DNA of 23,775 nt from an uncultured Chryseobacterium sp. Lineage in GTDB: Bacteria > Bacteroidota > Bacteroidia > Flavobacteriales > Weeksellaceae. The DNA lies in NCBI RefSeq assembly GCF_936933875.1, contig NZ_CAKZIK010000082.1:1-23775 (forward strand), in the 5' to 3' direction. The translations under genes were made by a program, and so were the position numbers. Below the pieces are notes generated by a model. That model was not told the origin of the DNA, made no database searches, and was given only the letters and a program-made list of their open reading frames with translations. Below, one piece after another: positions 14,208-21,481 of the stretch (within the stretch, counting starts at the first letter, position 1; each line of letters begins with the position of its first letter).

Positions 14208-15185
14208 TCAAGCAGTTTTTGAGATTTTATTGGCGAGCCAACTGACGTAAAATAACTGGAAACTGTGATAAATCATCACCGGCAAAAGGAATAAAACTTT
14301 TTTTTCATCCGGAATTCCAAGAACCAACACAAATAAACTGCCGTGAACAAGGGATTTTTTGGAACCACAAAATGTTGTCGTTATCACATCTTCCCGACTG
14401 AATTGTAGTTTGATTGCAATGAATTTTAAGATTTCGTAAACGATGAAAAACAGCAGGACAACGCCGATCGCAAGCCAGATAAACTGTACCGTTGGAATGG
14501 TGGAAAAAATTCGGTTGACAAACGCGCTTGAAAAACTTTCGTAAACGATGAGCAGAATGATGAGACGGTCGAATTCTGCGATAATTTTTGAATATTTGGT
14601 GACGAAATTTTTGAAAATTGGATTCAGCAAAAGTCCGAGAATGATGGGAAGTAAAACTTTAAGCAACAACTGTTGAATGATTTCGCCCTGATTGCCTTCT
14701 GTTCCAGAGTTTTCTCCTAAAAACGGACTCATTAAAAGCGGCGTCATCACAATTCCAATCAATCCCGAAATGGAAGCGTTGAAAATGGCGGAAGTAACAT
14801 TTCCATTTGCGATTGAAACCATTACGACCGATGAAGAAACTGTTGACGGCAAACTCGCCAAAAAAAATACGGAAACCCAAAGCGGAAGAAACGTAGTGGA
14901 TTTTACAAATGGATAAATGAGTAAAACCACCAGCGGAAACATAATAAATGTTCCGAATTGCACGAGCAAATGCAGTTTCCAATTGGAAATATCTTTGACA
15001 ACTTCTTTTAAATTCAGTTTTAAACCATACAGCAAAAATATTCCGGCAATTCCCCAATCGATGAATGTTCCGAGGTTGAAAATTTGGTTGTATTCTTCAC
15101 GGTAGGGAATGATTTTTCCGGAAATTACCATGAGAAGTAAGAGCAGAAGGAAGATGTTTTGTTTGTCTAAAATTTTAGATTTCAT
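14208..15185 (-). CDS. SBF-like (bile acid:sodium symporter family) membrane transporter
   Basis: The 325-aa protein has about ten hydrophobic segments. It carries the marks of the SBF-like group (YfeH-type, PF13593-like): FLLYGLKLNLKE near residue 50-60, the conserved ASLPSTVSSSVVMVSIANGN block near 110-130, and TTFCGSKKSLVHGSLFV near 267-283. These proteins are thought to move organic anions or similar small molecules with sodium; the substrate is unknown. The N-terminus MKSKILDKQNIFLLLLLLM is a normal start for this group. It sits between GH97 and GH13 but is separated from GH97 by that gene's terminator and from GH13 by repeats. It may therefore be an independent gene that happens to lie in the sugar locus. 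Confidence 0.87.
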   Translation of the reverse strand: MKSKILDKQNIFLLLLLLMVISGKIIPYREEYNQIFNLGTFIDWGIAGIFLLYGLKLNLKEVVKDISNWKLHLLVQFGTFIMFPLVVLLIYPFVKSTTFLPLWVSVFFLASLPSTVSSSVVMVSIANGNVTSAIFNASISGLIGIVMTPLLMSPFLGENSGTEGNQGEIIQQLLLKVLLPIILGLLLNPIFKNFVTKYSKIIAEFDRLIILLIVYESFSSAFVNRIFSTIPTVQFIWLAIGVVLLFFIVYEILKFIAIKLQFSREDVITTTFCGSKKSLVHGSLFVLVLGIPDEKKVLFLLPVMIYHSFQLFYVSWLANKISKTA

Positions 15186-15275
15186 TTTTTCTAAGCATTA
15201 TGTCGCACCTCTGGCGTTCTATTTTTCGGTTCGTGCGTTCTATACCAACATTTATAGGCTTCTCCGATTGCCATC

Positions 15276-15299
15276 AAAAACCCCGGAATGATTCCGGGG
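15276..15299 (-). terminator. Rho-independent terminator after the GH97 gene
   Basis: CCCCGGAA and TTCCGGGG form a perfect 8-bp stem with a 3-nt loop (15281-15299), followed by T5 on the minus strand. It lies about 40 bp past the GH97 stop codon and separates GH97 from the SBF-like gene. Confidence 0.9.
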
Positions 15300-15335
15300 C
15301 TATTAATACACTGCTTCTGCAAAGCTCAACAAATA

Positions 15336-17489
15336 TTATAAAGGCTTCACGGAAATCGCGTAACCCCCGCTTCTTGCTAACTTCATTGGAAGTTTTGAAG
15401 TGGATGTCACCGTCTTCTTGTAGATTTTATACGACTGCGGATTGTTGATGTAATCAGCATTATCGCCGTCTGCATAAACAGTTGCTACATATTTTTTACC
15501 TTTAGGTAGGAAAGAGAAATCTACTGTGAAAGTTCTTGCATTTTCATCTGTAATTCCGCCAACATACCATTCATCTTTTCCTTTGGCTTTACGCGCCGTG
15601 TGGATGTAATCTCCAGGTTCTGCTGCCAAAATTTTGGTATCGTCCCAATCTACCGCAACATCCTTGATGAACTGGAACGCATCTAAATGTCGTGCGTAGT
15701 TTTCAGGTAAATCTGCGGCCATCTGAAGCGGAGAATACATCACTACATACAGCGCCAACTGCTTTGCCAAGGTTGTTTTCACAAAACGCTTGTCGCCGGG
15801 AAAATAATAATCGAGTTTGGTTTGGAAGATTCCCGGCGTGTAATCCATTGGTCCTCCCATCCATCTTGTAAATGGCAAAATGGTTTGATGGTCGGGATTA
15901 TTTCCGCCAAACGCCTCGAATTCCGTTCCACGAGCGGCTTCTGCACCAATCCAGTTAGGATAGGTTCGGCTTTGTCCGGAAGGTCTCATTGATTCGTGTG
16001 AATTCACCATGATTTTATGCTTCGCCGCTTCCTCAACTACTCTGTAATAATGATTAACAGTCCATTGAGAATAATGATGTTCGCCTCGTGGAATGATATT
16101 TCCAACATACCCAGTTTTCACGGATTTGTAACCGTACTTGTTCATCAAATCGAACGCAGGAACCATCCATCTTTCGTAATTCGTGGCAGAACCCGAAGTT
16201 TCATGGTGCATCATCAAAGTCATCCCTTTTGAATGTGCATAATCATTCAACATTTTGATATCGAAATCCGGATACGGTGTGATGAAATCGAAAACAAATT
16301 CTTTGGAATGACCGAACCAGTCTTCCCAACCAATGTTCCAGCCTTCAATTAATAAAGCATCGAAACCGTTTGCTGAAGCAAAATCAATGTATTCTTTTAC
16401 TTTATCATTGTTGGCGGCGTGTTTTCCGTTTGGAGTAAGTTTTGAAAAATCTGTTTTTCCGATGTGTACATTATTGGCTGTTGAGTACGCCCACTGCGAT
16501 TTTCCGATAATCATTTCCCACCAAACACCCATGTATTTTGTAGGTTTGATCCACGAAGTATCCTTGTATTCTGTAGGTTCGTTCAAATTAAACAACATTT
16601 TCGAAGCCAAAACCTCTTCTGCTTTGGGTGAAGCAATAATGGTTCTCCACGGGGAAACAGCCGGGGTTTGAATATAGCCTTTCGCACCTTGCGCATCGGG
16701 AGTTAAGTGCGTTTTGAATTTATAATTCGGTGCATCAAGTTCAAGGTTGGATACAGGATAATTGATTACTGCTGCTTCAGCAAGATTGATATACAACTGA
16801 TCTTTTCCTTCTTTCTTCATCATCAATGGTGTCTGAACGGCATTTTTGATTAAACTTTGAGAAGCATTTCCGTCGTAAGATTTTGGCCAACGTGCTGGAA
16901 CTCCTGAAAGCATCGTTTCCTGAGTTTGGTATTCCTGCGAATCGTAATCTCCGGCTAACCACCAGGCTTTTGCATCCCAAGGCAAATCGATTTCGGAATC
17001 TTCTTCTTTGATGATGAAATAGTTTAAATTTTTCTGTTCTGGGAACTCATATCGGAATCCAAGACCATCATTAAAAAGTCTGAACTTGATGATGATATGT
17101 CTGTCATTAGCAGGCTGATTCAATGTTACAGCCATTTCGTTGTAATTATTTACATACGATTTCTTTTCGCCCATCACAGGATTCCAGGTTTCGTTTTTGG
17201 AATCTCTTGTTTCGGCAGTTTTTTCGAAACCGTTATCCAAATCCTTTCCTTTCTGGTCTTTTCTTTCGATTTCAGAAGCAAACTGAATGTCTCCGTCTTT
17301 TAGAATTCTTAAACCAAGTTTAGAATCTTCAACAACCGTTTTTCCTTGATATTTCAAGTTGTAATAAGGAACCCCGGATTTCAGTTGGAAATTCATTTCA
17401 AATTTTCCGTCGGGTGATTTCAGCGACTGTGCATTTAGCATTAAACCTGAAGCAAAAAGAAACAATGCTCCAATTATATTTTTTCTCAT
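15336..17489 (-). CDS. susB: GH97 alpha-glucosidase (SusB type, inverting)
   Basis: This family 97 glycoside hydrolase releases glucose from malto-oligosaccharides, probably in the periplasm. The 717-aa product has a signal peptide (MRKNIIGALFLFASGLMLNAQ), an N-terminal beta-sandwich (about 22-300), a TIM barrel (about 310-600) and a C-terminal beta domain. The carboxylates that catalyse the reaction in B. thetaiotaomicron SusB (Glu439, Glu508, Glu532) align at a constant offset of nine with Glu430 (MMHHETSG), Glu499 (VNSHESMRP) and Glu523 (ARGTEFEAF). This supports the inverting SusB subgroup rather than the retaining one, which uses an Asp in a different loop. It follows the susCDEF unit but terminators lie on both sides, so it is likely a single-gene unit. 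No consensus promoter was found in the upstream 124 bp. Confidence 0.95.
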   Translation of the reverse strand: MRKNIIGALFLFASGLMLNAQSLKSPDGKFEMNFQLKSGVPYYNLKYQGKTVVEDSKLGLRILKDGDIQFASEIERKDQKGKDLDNGFEKTAETRDSKNETWNPVMGEKKSYVNNYNEMAVTLNQPANDRHIIIKFRLFNDGLGFRYEFPEQKNLNYFIIKEEDSEIDLPWDAKAWWLAGDYDSQEYQTQETMLSGVPARWPKSYDGNASQSLIKNAVQTPLMMKKEGKDQLYINLAEAAVINYPVSNLELDAPNYKFKTHLTPDAQGAKGYIQTPAVSPWRTIIASPKAEEVLASKMLFNLNEPTEYKDTSWIKPTKYMGVWWEMIIGKSQWAYSTANNVHIGKTDFSKLTPNGKHAANNDKVKEYIDFASANGFDALLIEGWNIGWEDWFGHSKEFVFDFITPYPDFDIKMLNDYAHSKGMTLMMHHETSGSATNYERWMVPAFDLMNKYGYKSVKTGYVGNIIPRGEHHYSQWTVNHYYRVVEEAAKHKIMVNSHESMRPSGQSRTYPNWIGAEAARGTEFEAFGGNNPDHQTILPFTRWMGGPMDYTPGIFQTKLDYYFPGDKRFVKTTLAKQLALYVVMYSPLQMAADLPENYARHLDAFQFIKDVAVDWDDTKILAAEPGDYIHTARKAKGKDEWYVGGITDENARTFTVDFSFLPKGKKYVATVYADGDNADYINNPQSYKIYKKTVTSTSKLPMKLARSGGYAISVKPL

Positions 17490-17561
17490 ATCAAATTTTT
17501 AACAAAGGTTTAAATTTATGAAATATTGCTGAATTTTGTTTGATAACCATTCAAATAAAAA

Positions 17562-17592
17562 CAAAAAAATCTGCAGCAAAGGCTGCAGATTT
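17562..17592 (-). terminator. Rho-independent terminator closing the susCDEF unit
   Basis: AAATCTGCAG and CTGCAGATTT form a perfect 10-bp stem with a 6-nt loop (17567-17592). On the minus strand a T7 tract plus further T-rich sequence follows. It lies 21 bp past the stop codon of the SusE/F-like gene. Confidence 0.92.
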
Positions 17593-17613
17593 AAATTTAT
17601 AAGATATTATTGA

Positions 17614-19029
17614 TTATTTTTTAACAAAGATGTATCTACCATCTAAATCGTTAAAATAAATATCATAAATACCTTCACTTTCAAGAATTACATTTTCTCC
17701 TCCCTGAACACCTTGTCCTGAGATTCCAGAAATTGGCTGAAGAACTTTTGTAGGTCCCCAGCTTACTGCCCAATCTGAATTTGCTCGGAACTTCACTTCT
17801 CCTGCTGGAAGAGAAACATCTTTAGCAGTCCACTGATGTGCATCGAAAGTAGATTTCTCCAATGGGAAATCACTGGACCATCCTGTGAAGCCACCGATTA
17901 ATCCAACAAAATCATAAGTAGTAGCAGAAGCAGTGTAAGGAGTGATGCTGTAAGTTTTAGCCACAATATCCATTTCGAAAGTGTAATATCCGGCAGCCGG
18001 TATATTGAATGTTCCAGGATCAGAAGCACTTCCGTCGTTAAACGTTAAAACTCCACCATCTTGTCCCCACTGCGGTTGCCATGAACCTTTCTTTTCAATT
18101 ACTTTAAATCCTCCTGCTTTGAAATAACCAACAAAAGTAAATTTATTAGTATTTGAAGGATCTCTGAACAACGCCTGGTTGTTATTATCCGGATTCCAAT
18201 CTGCAGCTACAGCTTCTCCAACCAAATACATATCTTTGAACGCAACATAAGGAGTAATATTTACAGTAACTACGTCTGAAGTAATGTTAATTGTCCCTCC
18301 AGTAGATTTTGTTGTTGCAGTTACTCTAATGTCATAATCAGCAGCAACTTTTGGAGCTGCACCCAATTTAAGAACCGCATCATTCAATGCTTTGTTAGTT
18401 AGATCTAAAGTTTTAAGATTATTAACAAAACCTGCAGACACAAAGTTCGTCGTTCCTTTTGGAGCAATCTCTACCAAATAGGTAACGTCTGTTCCATAAC
18501 TAGCATAATCTGTCCAAGTAACTGTTTGTGCTGCATCATTTGGAGCAGCAGAGTTCAGAACAATTACTTTTCCTGCTGTTGGAGCAGTAATAACCGGTTT
18601 TGCAGACGGATAAGGTGTTACATCAAAAGAAATTGAATTAGAAACATACGTTCCTGTAATAACTCTTACATATACTTTTTGCGAAGTATATGGTGAATAT
18701 CCACCTTGCAATAAAGCTGTATTTAAAGCTCCGATTGTTGAACTGTAAGTATTATCTGTAGCAGTTCCCAATACAATTGGCTTTGCAAAATCCGCAGTTG
18801 ATGACAACTGAACTGTATAAGGCTGTCCTCCTCCTGCATTGTTATCCCAAGTAAGTCTGAATGGGTTGTTTGCCATTGTAGGATACAAAACATTTGAACT
18901 TAATGTTGTATTATATAGCTTAAAAGACGGATCAGCTGTTGTCCAATCTCTGTCTGCGTCATTGGCACAAGATCCAAAAATGAATGGGATTAATATTGCT
19001 GCGAATAAAAATTTTAATATATTTTTCAT
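17614..19029 (-). CDS. SusE/SusF-like starch-binding outer-membrane lipoprotein, two binding modules
   Basis: A 471-aa lipoprotein with lipobox FGSC (Cys21), followed by ANDADRD. Acidic residues here match the Bacteroidota signal for export to the cell surface. Two Ig-like SusE-type domains come first (about 30-142 and 143-260, each ending in TPY). Two carbohydrate-binding-like modules follow. One is at about 265-365 (MYLVGEAVAADWNP, SWQPQWGQDGG); the other is at about 370-471 (FVGLIGGFTGWSSDFPLEK, FRANSDWAVSWG, YDIYFNDLDGRYIFVKK). The exposed Trp residues fit starch binding. It starts 14 nt after the SusE-like gene and is its larger paralogue. Whether it corresponds to SusE or SusF of Bacteroides cannot be decided, since these proteins differ in module number. 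Confidence 0.88.
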   Translation of the reverse strand: MKNILKFLFAAILIPFIFGSCANDADRDWTTADPSFKLYNTTLSSNVLYPTMANNPFRLTWDNNAGGGQPYTVQLSSTADFAKPIVLGTATDNTYSSTIGALNTALLQGGYSPYTSQKVYVRVITGTYVSNSISFDVTPYPSAKPVITAPTAGKVIVLNSAAPNDAAQTVTWTDYASYGTDVTYLVEIAPKGTTNFVSAGFVNNLKTLDLTNKALNDAVLKLGAAPKVAADYDIRVTATTKSTGGTINITSDVVTVNITPYVAFKDMYLVGEAVAADWNPDNNNQALFRDPSNTNKFTFVGYFKAGGFKVIEKKGSWQPQWGQDGGVLTFNDGSASDPGTFNIPAAGYYTFEMDIVAKTYSITPYTASATTYDFVGLIGGFTGWSSDFPLEKSTFDAHQWTAKDVSLPAGEVKFRANSDWAVSWGPTKVLQPISGISGQGVQGGENVILESEGIYDIYFNDLDGRYIFVKK

Positions 19030-19043
19030 AATCTATCTTTTAA

Positions 19044-19844
19044 TTATTGTGCTACAACTGATAAAGACTGGTCTTTAGCATTGATCGTAATCTTATACGT
19101 ACCTGTTGTACCAGTGAATTTCATATTTTCATCACCATCCTGAATAATATTGGTTGAAACCTGCTTGAAGTATCTGTATTCAGGTCTTGTACCATCCTGA
19201 TCAATACTGTAATTCAAACCAGACCAGTTTTGCTGACCTAAAAATCTGAAAGACTCGCCACCTTTCAAGGTAGTGGTAATGGTAGAGAATTCTTTCGTCT
19301 TTGTAAGCATTATTGCCTCTTTATCATTCCAACCTACAGGTGAAGCTCCACCAACAAGATAGAAGGTAGGATATTCCAGTTCGTAGGGCGTAATCATCAA
19401 TGAGGTAACATTCGATGATGCAGCCAAAAGTGCAGAAGCTCCTAAATAAGAAGTCACTCTTATATACATTTTAGCCGCGACTTTTGGTGCAAGACCAATT
19501 GCTTCTGCAGCTTTATTCATTTGGCTTACGGTATAAGTTACCGTTCTTGCAGAACCACTTACAGAACCAATGGTATAAGGATTTTTAAATGTAGCATCGG
19601 AAGAGGCTTCAATTTTATAATTGACTTCTGTTGGAACGGTGTATTCTGCTGCCGTCCATGTAACATTCAAAGCGGGGTTGTCTGGAAATTTTCCATCTAG
19701 GAACAAATTCGTGTTGGAGAGATCTACTGCAATAGGTGCCGTTTGATTATCAACTTGTATAATTTCACGATCCTGACAAGCAACTAACCCTATAAGCATT
19801 AGAAGCGCCAAGAATAATTTTCCAAAAATTTGATTTTTTTTCAT
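19044..19844 (-). CDS. SusE-like starch-binding outer-membrane lipoprotein, one binding module
   Basis: A 266-aa lipoprotein with signal MKKNQIFGKLFLALLMLIGL, lipobox LVAC (Cys23) and QDRE after the cysteine, which fits surface export. One SusE-type Ig domain (about 35-155) contains IGLAPKVAAKMYIRV, close to LGAAPKVAADYDIRV in the downstream paralogue. A single C-terminal carbohydrate-binding-like module (about 160-266) begins FYLVGGASPVGWND and includes FRFLGQQNWSGLNYSIDQDG. It lies 20 nt after susD and 14 nt before the larger SusE/F-like gene, so it belongs to the susCD transcript. It probably helps hold malto-oligosaccharides at the cell surface. Confidence 0.87.
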   Translation of the reverse strand: MKKNQIFGKLFLALLMLIGLVACQDREIIQVDNQTAPIAVDLSNTNLFLDGKFPDNPALNVTWTAAEYTVPTEVNYKIEASSDATFKNPYTIGSVSGSARTVTYTVSQMNKAAEAIGLAPKVAAKMYIRVTSYLGASALLAASSNVTSLMITPYELEYPTFYLVGGASPVGWNDKEAIMLTKTKEFSTITTTLKGGESFRFLGQQNWSGLNYSIDQDGTRPEYRYFKQVSTNIIQDGDENMKFTGTTGTYKITINAKDQSLSVVAQ

Positions 19845-19864
19845 TTCAAAAAAATAATAAATTA

Positions 19865-21469
19865 TTAATAACCTGTATTCTGAACCAGGTTCGGGTTAGC
19901 TACAAGATCTTTTGCCGGGATTGGATAAAGATTTCGGTAATCTGCCACAGCATCACCATCTTTAATACCTCCTTTCCAAGGCCACAGATAAGAAGCTGTT
20001 GTAAATTTACCGTATCGTATAAGGTCTGTTCTTCTGGTCATTTCCCAACCGAGCTCTCTTCCTCTTTCATCAAGAATGAAATCTGCGTTAATTGTTGTAA
20101 CAGGAAGTGCTCCAGCTCGTTTTCTGATAGCGTTGATGTAACCTAAAGCAGTAGCCATATTTCCACCACCACCTCTTACAGTAGCTTCAGCATACATTAG
20201 ATATACATCTGCAAGTCTGTACAAAGGGATATCCGCATCAACAAAGTCGCCAGAACCGTTTGTAGGACCATCAGAGCCTTCTGCTCCAGTGCTGGTAATG
20301 TTTTTGTATTTGATGAAAGCATAACCGTCAGCAAAATTACTTAGATCATTAATTTCCAAAGTTTGTCCGTTTGTATAAAAGTTACCTCTTTTGTCAGCAG
20401 TACCGGCTCCACCAAACAGGTTTACATAAGCTTTTGTAGTTCTTAAACCACCCCAACCTCCGTTGATACCGAAATCTTTTGCCGCCATTTTTCCACCAAC
20501 GGCAGCATGAACCATATAAGTTGTACCGCCAAAAGTTTTAATATGAACACCGTCAAATACAACCGGGAAAATCACTTCTGGATTGTTTTTATCGTTGTCT
20601 GCCAAGAACAGCGACTGATAATCAGATTTCAAAGAGTAACCAGCACCAATTACCTTATTAGCGTAGGTAATAACATCGGCATATCTTGTTGTACCAGTAT
20701 AAACACCAGCATTAAGATATAGCTTAGCCAGCAATGTCCAAGCTGCAGCCTGATCCGCTCTACCATATTGGTTAGTTCTAGCAGCTTTCAAATCTGTTGC
20801 GCAAGCCAAAAGCTCAGTTTCAACATATTTGAAAAGATTAGCTCTGTCGATTCTTTGTGGAGGTGTTGGAGATCCCGGAAGATAAGTTTCATCTGCAAAA
20901 GGTACGTTTCCAAACAAATCCAATGCATGATAATAAGACTGAGCTCTTAAGAATCTCGCTTCAGCACGCATATATTTAGCTTCTGTAAGATTATCTCCTG
21001 TAATATTATTAGAAGCCAGTTTTTCGTCTGTAGTGTTTCTCAAAAATTCGTTACAGAAAGCAATTTCCGTATAAAGCCTGTAATACATTGCTGCAATAAA
21101 TTCATTGGAAGAATCCCAAGTCATTTTGTGAACAGTTTGTAAAGTACCGTCGTTCCAAGCGATTACAGCTTGATCGGTTGGAAGATCCTGCAAGGTGAAC
21201 AACTGTCTTGTGTACTGAGAGAAGTTACCATCGATACCACTGATATCTGCATTTCCACCGGCTGAAGCATTACCTCCATGCGCTAAACCTCCATAAAGTT
21301 TTGCTAAAGCATTCGGATAGTTTGCAAAATCGGAATATATAGCTGAGCTGGTTGTTTCTGTAATAGGAGCTCTTTCAAGGTCGTTTACACAAGACCCAGC
21401 TGTAGAAAGCAATGCAATTACCGCTAAAGAACTTACTATAGTTTTTAAATTTATTTTGTTAGTCTTCAT
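19865..21469 (-). CDS. susD: SusD/RagB family nutrient-binding outer-membrane lipoprotein
   Basis: This is the surface lid that binds malto-oligosaccharides over the SusC pore. The 534-aa product has a lipoprotein signal with Cys27 (TAGSC) followed by VNDLERAP, typical of SusD. TPR-like helices occupy the N-terminal half (MYYRLYTEIAFCNEFLRNT, EARFLRAQSYYHALDLFGNVPF, AWTLLAKLYLNAGVYTG). The C-terminal SusD domain has YRLADVYLMYAEATVRGGG, YINAIRKRAGALP, DFILDERGRELGWEMTRRTDLIRYGKF and the family's closing LYPIPAKDLVANPNLVQNTGY. It starts 12 nt after susC, as usual. Nutrient specificity for starch/maltodextrin is inferred from the neighbouring SusE/F-like lipoproteins and the GH97 and GH13 genes, not from the SusD sequence alone. 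Confidence 0.95.
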   Translation of the reverse strand: MKTNKINLKTIVSSLAVIALLSTAGSCVNDLERAPITETTSSAIYSDFANYPNALAKLYGGLAHGGNASAGGNADISGIDGNFSQYTRQLFTLQDLPTDQAVIAWNDGTLQTVHKMTWDSSNEFIAAMYYRLYTEIAFCNEFLRNTTDEKLASNNITGDNLTEAKYMRAEARFLRAQSYYHALDLFGNVPFADETYLPGSPTPPQRIDRANLFKYVETELLACATDLKAARTNQYGRADQAAAWTLLAKLYLNAGVYTGTTRYADVITYANKVIGAGYSLKSDYQSLFLADNDKNNPEVIFPVVFDGVHIKTFGGTTYMVHAAVGGKMAAKDFGINGGWGGLRTTKAYVNLFGGAGTADKRGNFYTNGQTLEINDLSNFADGYAFIKYKNITSTGAEGSDGPTNGSGDFVDADIPLYRLADVYLMYAEATVRGGGGNMATALGYINAIRKRAGALPVTTINADFILDERGRELGWEMTRRTDLIRYGKFTTASYLWPWKGGIKDGDAVADYRNLYPIPAKDLVANPNLVQNTGY

Positions 21470-21481
21470 TTACTTTTTTAT

